Shown here: piece after piece, positions 56,212-64,000 of the stretch
How the letters are laid out: each line of letters opens with the position of its first letter
Position numbering within the stretch: the stretch's first letter is position 1
Source: Symsagittifera roscoffensis
Taxonomy: Eukaryota > Xenacoelomorpha > Acoela > Convolutidae
Assembly (NCBI RefSeq): GCF_963678635.1
Contig: NC_087071.1
Span: 31,610,141-31,674,140, forward strand
Length of the DNA stretch: 64,000 bases
Direction of reading: 5' to 3'
Program-made: the position numbers and the translations under genes
The notes under the pieces: model-generated
Told to the model about the DNA's origin: nothing
Databases searched by the model: none
Seen by the model: only the letters and a program-made list of their open reading frames with translations

Positions 56212-57156
56212 TTACTTTATCGCTTTCAATCCGCCATATCTTTGGGCATCACCATCTTGATTCACTAGTTTTGGGTATACTCTCTCCTTCACATGACCAG
56301 GGGGTGTCGTCAGCTGCCTGAATATCTTCACGTGTTGTCCAATCGGCGCTCTCGTCGGCAGGAATCTTCCTGGTCTCTCTTCACGATTCCCCTCATCATG
56401 ATTCAACCTCACAACTTGCAATGGTCTCGCATTCACTGGCCCCATTGTGTTGTTAGAGGGCAGAGTCTCTAGGTCAGCAAATCTCAAGGCCGTCGTGGAG
56501 CTGAAATTTATACTAGCGGCTATCAACCAGTCTACGCCGGTTATCGAGTACAATCTGCTGACGGATAGCGTCGCTCCATTCAGCATCCTCCTTGCATCTT
56601 CGATGAAGCTTACTCTCTGGAGATCCAGCTTCATTAGCTCGTCTTTGTATACATGCCAGAGAGACGGTATGGGTCTTGACCACATCAATGAGCCTCTGCT
56701 CGGACGTCTCTCCTCTCGACTGTTACTTGTCGTCTCCGATCTAGTGTCCGATCTAGTGTCCGATCTAGACGTGCCGGCTGTCTCTTCGATTGGATCGACA
56801 GGTCCTATCCTTCTCCTAGGATGTATGGTCCTCCTCATCGGCGCTTCTCCCAATCGATCTTGTACGTCTGTCCTCTGACCTGGTTCGCTGGAGCTTTGTT
56901 GCCTGTAGTTCGTGACGACCGGGACCGTACCCAAGCGTGTTTCCAAGCTAGGAGGCACAAAGGTGGTAATCACCGCGTCACTCACTGTTCCTTCTTCCTT
57001 CAGCACTCCTGTGTCAAAGAGTTCTGCTTCCAGCTCGTCCAACCGCTCTTGGAAGACTCGATTCAACCAAGCTTGTCCTTCGATACTGTCGAAGTGGATG
57101 CCGTCCGTGGTCAGTCTGGCCTGATCCATAGCTCTCAACTCATGTTCGATGTCCAT
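56212..57156 (-). pseudogene. Mega-ORF segment 3: SGNH block V, then Arg/Ser-rich region
   Basis: TTDGIHFDSIEGQAWLN near the start carries the D-x-x-H of SGNH block V (Asp codon at 57105-57103, His at 57096-57094). Then come a helix, a low-complexity Arg/Ser/Thr stretch with a repeated RSDTRSDTRSETTSNS, and an unassigned globular part. It ends in TAA at 56212, after which the same frame stays open for about 20 codons. Confidence 0.65.
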
Positions 57157-57161
57157 GAGGA

Positions 57162-57482
57162 TTATTCTTCGAGGTTCCTCAAGATGTTATTCCACCTGAC
57201 GACTCCCTCGTCGTGCCTTCTTCCTGATGCTGTCAGGCTTCTCGTATTCATTGGCACAGTGCAAACGGTCAGTACCGCGCAATTGAATTTCTGCCCGAGG
57301 GTAGTAAACAAACACACCATCATTGACTCCCATAGCGCTTCCTGCTCATCTGAACCTCTGGAGATGTCATTCGTCCCAACTAAGATCATCACATTGGGGA
57401 TCCTCCCTGGATTCATCAGTTCCACCATTCGACATAACTGGACTATCGTCGCGCCTCCAAAGGCCATCACCGTGGTGACCCA
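57162..57482 (-). pseudogene. Mega-ORF segment 2: SGNH blocks II-III
   Basis: In frame with segment 1 across TAG 57483-57485. FGGATI supplies the block II Gly and VMILVGTND (GTND at 57366-57377) the block III Asn oxyanion-hole residue. A strand-like CAVLTVCTVP follows. The frame is lost at the end by what looks like a one-base deletion. Confidence 0.75.
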
Positions 57483-58511
57483 CTAGGTCCTCAAATTCGA
57501 CAGCACTCTGACCAAGCTGTCTCCCAGTATCAGATGAGATGTCCCGAGTGGTGGTTGCTGCAGATTTACTGCCGGGCTCCAAGTCGCTCGATTGAAGCAA
57601 GCTCTCGGATCTGTCTCCGGAACTCCCGTGAAATTATATTTCAATTGATTATTCTTTTGCACGTCTATTATGCGAGACACTTTCTTCGCTGGCATCTTCC
57701 GTATTCTTCTCTCTGGGGCCCTCGAGCTCCCCATGAGTGGTGTCACGTCACTTATCCCCTGTCTGATCACGGTCTGGGAGAGTCGTACTCTGCCCGTGTC
57801 GTCAATCGTTCCATAGGGTGCAGTCACCCCGGAACCTGGCGCATTCTTGTTAGCGACCAGTCGTCCAGCTGTCTCTATCAGCTTCCTCACTGTCTGTTCC
57901 ACGACGGGGTCACCCAAGGTGTCACTAGGATCCGGGATTGTTACTCGATTTGTCTCTGCTGGGAGCCGTGTCTCCGTTGTTCGACTCATTTCTCGAGGCG
58001 TCAAGAGCTCCATCGGGGACTGCCCACGAGGAATATCCCTTGCAGGTATCACTGTCTCCACGGCCGTTGTCAACGCCATCTGTTCCGATCGCTCTTTGTA
58101 GTCCGGCCTCAAGCGCTCAATTTCTTGGCCCTGCTTTTTGTTGCAGTCTTCAAACAATTTTCTCCACATGTCTCCATCTTCCTCCATCTGGAGCATACTT
58201 TTGGTCATCTCGTCCAGCTCCTTCTTCGTACTTTTCAGTTCATCGTTCATCTCATCCAGATCTTGCATGGTTTGGTTTGTCTGAACTTTCTGTGCTACTT
58301 TCGCCCTTTTTAGTGGCACAGCTGCTCTCAGTGGTGAACCAGACGAGGCCGCCTCGCTGTTCATCTCCCGATGCGTTCTCGTCAGCCCAGGTTTGGGCTT
58401 GGAGGGCAATGGCATCTCACCTGGTTGGTAAGTCCTAGAACTTCCCAATCCAGGCTCATTCGCCAAGTCACTCCCTGAGAGAGCCCCGTTTCTCCACCTC
58501 ATCACTCTCAT
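57483..58511 (-). pseudogene. Mega-ORF segment 1: coiled coil and SGNH block I
   Basis: A Pro/Ser/Arg-rich start, a strong heptad-like coiled coil (DELKSTKKELDEMTKSMLQM), a disordered middle, then SHLILGDSLVRVLSNL. GDSL (57513-57524) is SGNH block I with the nucleophile Ser. A TAG follows within six codons, and the rest of the hydrolase continues in the same frame. Confidence 0.75.
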
Positions 58512-58749
58512 GTTCGGGCGGTCTAGTACTCCCCTTTCCTCTATATGCTGCCATCAACAGGACTTCTGTGGGGCGGTCCCCACGGTTGTCGTACCCCAAG
58601 ATGTTGATCAGGGCGGTCAGCAACATGACTACCTCTGGGTCCTCCAGAGCGACGTCCCGATCGATCAGCCGACGATAGATCGCATCTATCATCGGTCCTA
58701 CATATGCCTCTGCCAGGTCCATCAATTCATCTAAGTTGAAATTGTCCAT
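58468..58749 (-). pseudogene. Mega-ORF N-terminus
   Basis: The first ATG after the spacer gives MDNFNLDELMDLAEAYVGPM, a helical domain of about 75 residues with no recognised family. It overlaps segment 1 by 44 bases in another frame. This is either one more frameshift or a real overlapping start. The preceding minus-strand DNA looks like an untranslated leader. Confidence 0.5.
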
Positions 58750-59144
58750 ACTGTTCTTCAGATTTGATTTGATTCGATTCGATTCCAAGGTTTTGACTCA
58801 AGTGAGTAATTAAGTGATCAATCAGGATCTAGAAAAGAAGTCACAAATATCACACTTGTCAGTTTCACCTTAACATATATCGTTAAAATTTGCTTAAAAA
58901 CAGTTCAGATAAAAAGATATTTATCCTAAAATTTATTAAAATCAATTGGTCTCTAAAATTTTGGAATTCTACCTAAGATTGGACAGTCCAAACTTTGGAT
59001 CTATTCCTAAGATTGTCATTCAGTTGTTCATGGTCACTAACCCCTACTTACCCATGATCTTAATAACCTAACACATAACATAACATAACATAACACATAT
59101 TTCATACAACTTAGTCTTTGGCCTAACACCCTCTCGCACGTCAC
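58750..59144 (-). promoter_or_regulatory. AT-rich spacer between Pol-macro and mega-ORF, possible 223-nt intron
   Basis: No coding potential. On the minus strand a near-perfect donor GGGTAAGT (GT at 59051-59050) and a pyrimidine-rich acceptor CTTCTTTTCTAG (AG at 58830-58829) would remove 223 nt and place the mega-ORF ATG about 80 nt downstream. A short ATAAC repeat lies at about 59070-59095. Spliced downstream ORFs are known in env-bearing retroelements; here it is an inference. Confidence 0.35.
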
Positions 59145-59708
59145 TCAGCCTATACTTAAGTAATATTTCTTATGTAGATATACTTGTATGTTCGTATCAG
59201 AGAATATCACGTGTACAAGTGCGTACAATTACCGAGGATGCATTCTTCCTCTGTTTGGATCGTACACTGGAAGCGAGAGCTCCTTCACGTCCATTTCCAC
59301 AAGGAAGTCCCTCAGCCTCGTCAAGGACAAGACTAGGTTCTCTGGGTCCACGTGCTGCTTCTCCGTCGCCCTCGTTATCAGGAAGCATAAGTATTTTCCC
59401 GGTATCTGCGACGCCGCCGGAGGTAAGGCTGCTACGCCCCCTACTCCTGGTCGTTGCTTCCACAGGAACTCTATGTTTTTATATTCTCTCTTAAAATCTG
59501 CCGCTAACGCTGTCCTAAAACTCATGTCTGCTGTGATTGCTATCGCACATGTTCTATTTGTGAGTATGAAATCACTGTCTGTTAGTATTATGTTACTAGA
59601 ATATTCATTTGGTAAGTTAAAATATGACTCAACTACCCTCCCTATTTCAGGTTTCTTAGGTTCTTCGCCTGTTTCTGCTTCTAAGTCTCCTGTTTCTCTT
59701 GCTATTTT
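59145..59708 (-). pseudogene. Macro-domain module (TARG1/OARD1-like) at the Pol C-terminus
   Basis: Reading continues without a stop from the A-run near 59715 to 59232, then TAA at 59229-59231, then 27 more in-frame codons to TGA 59145-59147. The order of blocks fits a macro domain: CAIAITADMSFRTALAADFKR (first strand/helix, with a Phe-Arg-x-Ala variant of the GxG loop), RPGVGGVAALPP, KYLCFLITRAT, a Leu-rich helix, ELSLPVYDP, and after the stop a strand/helix ending FSDTNIQVYL. Macro domains bind or hydrolyse ADP-ribose. The catalytic Asp loop of TARG1 (GCGLD) is not conserved, so binding rather than hydrolysis would be expected. Confidence 0.6.
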
Positions 59709-60651
59709 TAATTTTTTTTATCAAGTTTTCAGTGTGGGTAAGTCCTACCCCCACTCCCCGGACAAAAATATCCATCGACGTCCCCGTCGATCGCATACCG
59801 GGTATCAAGTCGAGGTTAGAAGCTGGAATGAGTAGTCGTCCTTCCTGGGCAGCCCAGGAAGGATCATCTCGTTCGGTCTTGATGTATTTCATGCTTTCAC
59901 GATCTACGTCTTGAATCGTGACACTGGTGTCCTCAGGATCCGAGGTCGTTTCATTCAGCCACTCTAAGACACGCAGGTTCGTCAAGTCTTGTTCATATGA
60001 CTGCTGTTGCTCGTTGTCGAATTCTACCTCGGGTTTCGACCAGTCGTCAACCCACTCATCGTCGTGATCATCGACTATGTCAATGTCTTGTGACACAGTT
60101 ATTTCCTCTAGACCCACTACTTCCTCCACTATCTTCTTCAGATCTATCCTATCCACTACGAAGTCGTCACCGTAAGGATTGTATTTCTTTCTTGGTCTCG
60201 ACCCGTCCTTCTGACTAGTCTGTATCGTGAACGGAAGATCCGGTTCCAAGTTCTTGGGAACTGCTGTCCGTTCGGGATCCTGCCAATCTTCCTCTGCGTA
60301 GGGTAAGGTTTCATCGTCCGCTTCGATCTCCCCGTTTGGATCCAGGTCCAGCGGTGTATCCGTACCTTCCTCTATGACTTCGTTTCCATCGTTCTTCTCC
60401 CTGGTGCCCTTTTCATTGACCTCACAAGCAGGATCCATCATTAGATAATCCCCTTCTTCCATGTCTGCAGGTATACACCAGTCTTCTGTCGATGGGTTGT
60501 GTGGCTTGATGTTCTCATAGTGGGCGGCTCGGCCAGTACTCAGTCTATAAACGCGTCCCTCCTGGTGCACCTCTGTAATCATGAAGGGTCCCCTCCATTT
60601 TTTAGGAGCTTTTTCGTCCCTTTCGGTGGTATAACGTTCTGAAATACCCAT
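59656..60651 (-). pseudogene. Integrase C-terminal part and acidic tail
   Basis: KKWRGPFMITEVHQEGRVYRLSTG is the small SH3-like/GPF-type integrase C-terminal motif. It is read out of frame with the integrase core because one A is missing from the run near 60610. The following 270 residues are strongly acidic and probably unfolded (DETLPYAEEDWQDPER; DDHDDEWVDDWSKPE). A second frameshift at an A-run near 59715 separates it from the macro module. Confidence 0.75.
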
Positions 60652-61802
60652 ACGTAGTCTCCCACCGAGTAAGCCTTTGCACCAGCTGCTTTCTTGTCGA
60701 ATCTTTTCCTCTGCCTTGCCTGTGCTTGCTGAGTATTTCGTCTACACAAATCATTCAACTCCTGTTGGCGTCTGATCACATCCCTCACGTAGACCTGTGG
60801 GAACCTTTTCTTTCCCTCATACTCTGGGTAGAAGAAGGTTAAGGGTAAAGACTTTTCGTGTCCAGTTAGCATCATGTGTGGACTGACTCCGGTGGTGGAG
60901 TGTTGCGTGCTGTTATATGCTCCCATCACCTGTGGAAGGTATCTGTCCCAATCGGTCATGTACCTGGAACAATATACTCTCAGCATCGACACTAACGTCC
61001 TATTCTGTCTTTCCACTAAGCCATTCGTCTGAGGGTGGTATGTCGTGGAGTGAGCCTGAGCGACCTGTGAGGGTCTCATAAGCTCTTTCGTAAGCGCTCC
61101 TACGAAAGCTGTTCCATTATCCGATTGAAACGTCATCGGACAACCATGTCTCGCTATCCACGTATTGATTAGGTGGTCGCATGTCTCCTCCGCCGAGGCA
61201 ATTATGCAGGGCACGGCCTCCGCATACTTCGTAAAATGATCTATCATGACCAACACCTGATTATAACCACTATCTGTCATGCATATTTTCTGGTGATCTT
61301 TCTGCACCACCTCATTGAATTCAGACGACTCGATCAATTGTAATGGAAATCGCAACTTCCTTGGATCCTTGACTTGTTGGCATGACAGACATGCTGTTAC
61401 CCACTTCTCGCATGCCTTTTTCATTCCAGGCCACTCAAAGCGCTTCAGGATCCTCTGGTACACTTTGTCGATCCCCTGATGGCCCATCTGATCATGTGAC
61501 CTGAATAATAGTTCTGTCTGATAGAGTTGCGGTAACACTATCGCATTATACTTGTATAGGACTCTGTCTTCCTCCCTTCTTTTGCAAGCCACAGTCCCGT
61601 CTTTGTTCAAATATAACCTCCCTTCCTTCTGCATGAAGTATTGTCTCAGGATGCGATAACTATCTTCCTCGAGGTCCCCTTTATCCGGAGAACCATTCTC
61701 GATCCACCTTTTCAGGTTGCTTGTCATGCGATCATTTCTCTGCGCCCTGAGAAGATCCGAGAGTCTGTATCTCGCCTTCAAGTACGTCTTCATGACCCTC
61801 AT
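60579..61802 (-). pseudogene. Ty3-type integrase (zinc-binding and DDE core)
   Basis: The HHCC zinc domain has His103, His108, Cys138 and Cys141 (SHDQMGHQG...CLSC). The catalytic triad is likely Asp169 (QKDHQK), Asp228 (QSDNGTAF) and Glu264 (NGLVERQNRTL); all three are present. The strand VLVMIDHFTKYAEAVP and TYHPQTNGLVER are typical of Ty3/gypsy integrases. It follows the linker in frame across TAG 61815-61817. It ends by frameshift just before the GPF motif. Confidence 0.9.
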
Positions 61803-61814
61803 CTGACTATTCAG

Positions 61815-62438
61815 CTAATTTGGCTGGTGTGTGTCTTCTTCCATCTTAACGCACCAAATCTTCGCCAACGGCTGTGTTTCTTGTTTAAACGGCTGAAGAT
61901 CAGTCCTGACTACCTCTTTCTGCGGCAACAGATTTATCGAACGCTTCGATACCGCTATTGTCTCCAAGTCATCCGCTGCGTTGTCAAAGACTCTTTCGCT
62001 TGGTATAAGGTAGCGGTCGCTGTCAGGATCCTGGTACACCTCTCTGTCCAGGTCCCTTGCCCGAGTTTCCACTAGTAGTGTGTGTATCGCTAGTTCTGAC
62101 AGTTCTGATCCCGAGTTCGAGTTCATGTCTGAATAGGTGTCCATTCCTGAGTTTCGGGAATCGTCATCCGTCGAAAAGGTTGTGCTGGAGACTGCACGCT
62201 CCTCCAGGTCATGTTTTTGCCTTCTTCGCATCCATTTGAACTCCCCGGACAAAACCTTGTTCTCTAGGTCTTGTTTCTCATCAGGAATTTTCTCGTCTAT
62301 TTCAGACTCCCCGGACAAACTTTCTTGTTCCGGGCGTTGATCTTGGGCTCGCTGGTTCTTCTCATCATTCGTCTCCCCGGACAAATAGTCTTGCAGCAGG
62401 TTTTGTTCTAACTTTCCACCTTCCTTATCCTGGTCCAC
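61815..62438 (-). pseudogene. Acidic linker with LSGE repeats between RNase H and integrase
   Basis: About 200 residues, acidic and low-complexity, with LSGE three times in the first 70 residues (LSGETNDEK, LSGESEIDEK, LSGEFKW). Each is coded by the same TTGTCCGGGGAG. No enzyme domain. The frame is displaced from RNase H by a length change in a nine-A run near 62450. Confidence 0.7.
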
Positions 62439-62548
62439 AAAGGTGACGGTTTTTTTTTCGCTTGCTGCTCCCCTGTTCTTTCTGTCCGTAAGAAGTACTG
62501 GTTAAAATTTCGTGGGGTATTGAGGATACTAGTTGCTGAACTATTGTC

Positions 62549-64000
62549 CTACAATCCCTCTCGTTCTCCTTGGATAGGGTCCTCCTTGGATAGGATCTTT
62601 ATCTCGGCTGCTTTCTCTACAGGTAACTCAGGATGTCCTGGAATTGGATGTCCAGACTTATCCAACCAACTCGTTAAGGGAAGCGCTTCATAAGTTTCTT
62701 TGTCCAGAAACGAGAATCCCTCCTTTATTTCCGCCTGATTGGCCTGCTTCTGCTCCAATCTTTCATAGAATTCAGTTTTGTTGCTGAGGTTGTCAGCATT
62801 CTGGTGTTTATCACGCATCCTATGTTCGATTATCATATGGTAGCCATCCAATCTTACTATCCATCTACCAATATAACTCTGATCCATCGAGTATGTCTTC
62901 AACCAGGATAACGCTCTGTTGTCCACGCGTAACTTGAAGGGAGCGCTCCCCAAGTATGCGCGGTACTTTTCCACGAAGGTGACTACTGCAAACATTTCTG
63001 CCTTTGGTGCGCCGTATTTCATCTCTGTGTCACTCAAGACCTTGCTGCCGTATGCAATAGGACGGAGAACTGTTCTTCCGTTCCATTCTTGCTCTTGATG
63101 CAAGATTCGTGAGATGGCCACCACCGATGCGTCTGTGTCAAGAACATACATGCCCTTCTCTGTAGGCATGCCCAGCACTGGCGCTTCGCACAGTTCCCGC
63201 TTTATGTTCTCGAAAGCAACCTGTGCCTCATCGTTCCATTCGAACTTTTTCCCCTTGTTGCGCATCAGCTTCTGCATCGGATACACCTTGTCCGCATATC
63301 CTTTTATGAATTCCCGGTAGTAATTGGCAAACCCTAGGAAGATCAGGAGCTGTGTGTCCGTTCTGGGAGCTTTCCACTTCAACACTGCTTCCACTGCTTC
63401 CGGGTCCGGCCTCACACCATGCCTATCCACCATTCTTCCCAGATACTTTATCGAATCCCTAAGGATTTCACATTTCGATGGTTTGCACTTCAATTCTGCT
63501 CTTTTCATGCATCCAAAGACCTCATCGAGCCTATCAATGTGGTCTTCCAGGGTCGGTGTCGCTATGACTACGTCATCCACGTAACACATCACGAGATTCC
63601 CGTACTTCTTGGTCACTCTCGTCAAAGCCTGAGCCATCAGTCTTTGAAAAGTGGCCGTTGCATTGGACAAGCCGAAGGGCATCCTCTTCCACTGGTACAA
63701 TCCCAATTCGCACGCGAATCCGGTTTTCTCTCTGTCCTTCTTCCGCAGAGGGACCTGCCAGAAGGCAGAATCTAAGTTCAATGTGGTGAAGAACTTGGCA
63801 TCACCAAGCTTAGATAGGCTCTCGTCTATTCGCGGTATCGGGTACGCATCTTTTATCATTACCGCGTTCAAATAACGAAATCCGCAACAAAATCTAAGCT
63901 GCCCCCTTTCTTTTTCGCCATTACTACCCCGCAAGCCCATGGCGATTTAGAGGGTTCTATCATGTCGTATTCAAGCAACATTTCTATTTCCGCTCGCCAC
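62549..64000 (-). pseudogene. Ty3-type reverse transcriptase and RNase H (partial, continues beyond window)
   Basis: The RT begins beyond the window; MIEPSKSPWACGVV is readable at about 63915-63960 in a different frame, so a one-base frameshift lies near 63905. Motifs: PIPRIDE, TTLNLDSAFWQVPL (motif A Asp57), MPFGLSNA (87-94), YVDD (120-123), KCEILRDSIKYLG and the thumb FLGFANYYREFIKGY. RNase H: DTDAS (268-272), KAEMFAV with Glu315, and Asp340. A TAG at 62549 ends the frame, but the same frame remains open to the A-run at 62450. Polymerase residues are intact. Confidence 0.9.

Larger units (their letters stand above)
49775..64000 (-). mobile_element. Large decayed Ty3/gypsy-type retroelement with macro and SGNH domains
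   Basis: All coding sequence lies on the minus strand and is less AT-rich than the host genes. Order: RT-RNase H (from beyond 64000 to 62549), acidic linker, integrase, C-terminal region, macro-like module (to 59145), AT-rich spacer, then a mega-ORF (58749-49775). Gag and protease should lie beyond the window. Breaks are single-base changes at A-runs (near 63905, 62450, 60610, 59715), in-frame stops (62549, 61815, 59229, 57483, 56212, 54290, 52989, 51873, 50652), other frameshifts and a 35-bp duplication. Whether the mega-ORF belongs to the same element as Pol is inferred from strand, composition and adjacency. Confidence 0.8.

Noticed and set aside
49775-58749. A polycistronic cluster of separate genes with stop-ATG junctions
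   Set aside because: Some stops are followed closely by ATG, but the SGNH catalytic blocks are split across three of the segments, and in most cases the frame continues across the stop. One decayed long ORF explains this better.

Overview
The window is animal (metazoan) nuclear DNA. The host genes are split by GT..AG introns, the introns are very AT-rich and full of repeats, and the right third is retroelement sequence. Two host genes are recognisable: XAB2/SYF1 (HAT-repeat splicing factor of the Prp19/NineTeen complex and transcription-coupled repair) and MED21 (Mediator subunit). The species cannot be named from this. The mix of a PHD-containing Penelope-like element, a PHD-containing LINE and a Ty3-type element suggests an invertebrate, possibly a cnidarian or similar lineage (low confidence).

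Layout. 1-13979 is a second copy (copy A) of 21968-36028 (copy B), in the same orientation. It ends exactly at a 200-base run of N (13980-14179). Each copy holds XAB2 exons 8-10 and a complete three-exon MED21. The complete XAB2 gene runs 14498-26840 in ten exons, using copy B for its last three. Exons of the two copies differ by well under 1% and introns by a little more. The likeliest reading is an uncollapsed second haplotype misplaced in the scaffold; a true tandem segmental duplication remains possible. Copy B carries an 88-bp MITE that is cleanly absent from copy A.

30.7-41.0 kb is gene-free AT-rich DNA made of layered, diverged duplications. 41.0-44.2 kb is a decayed Penelope-like element (RT with an inserted PHD finger, GIY-YIG endonuclease, flanking pLTR-like repeats). 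44.5-45.2 kb has a LINE 3' fragment and a small RS-rich exon on the minus strand. 45.5-48.1 kb is a PHD + reverse transcriptase LINE that appears to have lost its C-terminal nuclease region.

49.8-64.0 kb (minus strand, less AT-rich) is one large decayed Ty3/gypsy-type retroelement that continues beyond the window. In reading order it has reverse transcriptase, RNase H, an acidic linker, integrase, a macro-domain module resembling the TARG1/OARD1 type, a short AT-rich spacer with a possible intron, and then about 9 kb of once-continuous coding sequence containing an SGNH-hydrolase domain whose catalytic blocks are now scattered over three broken frames. This Pol-macro plus SGNH mega-ORF arrangement is the most unusual thing in the window. 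Its breaks are single-base indels at homopolymers, in-frame stops, and one 35-bp tandem duplication.
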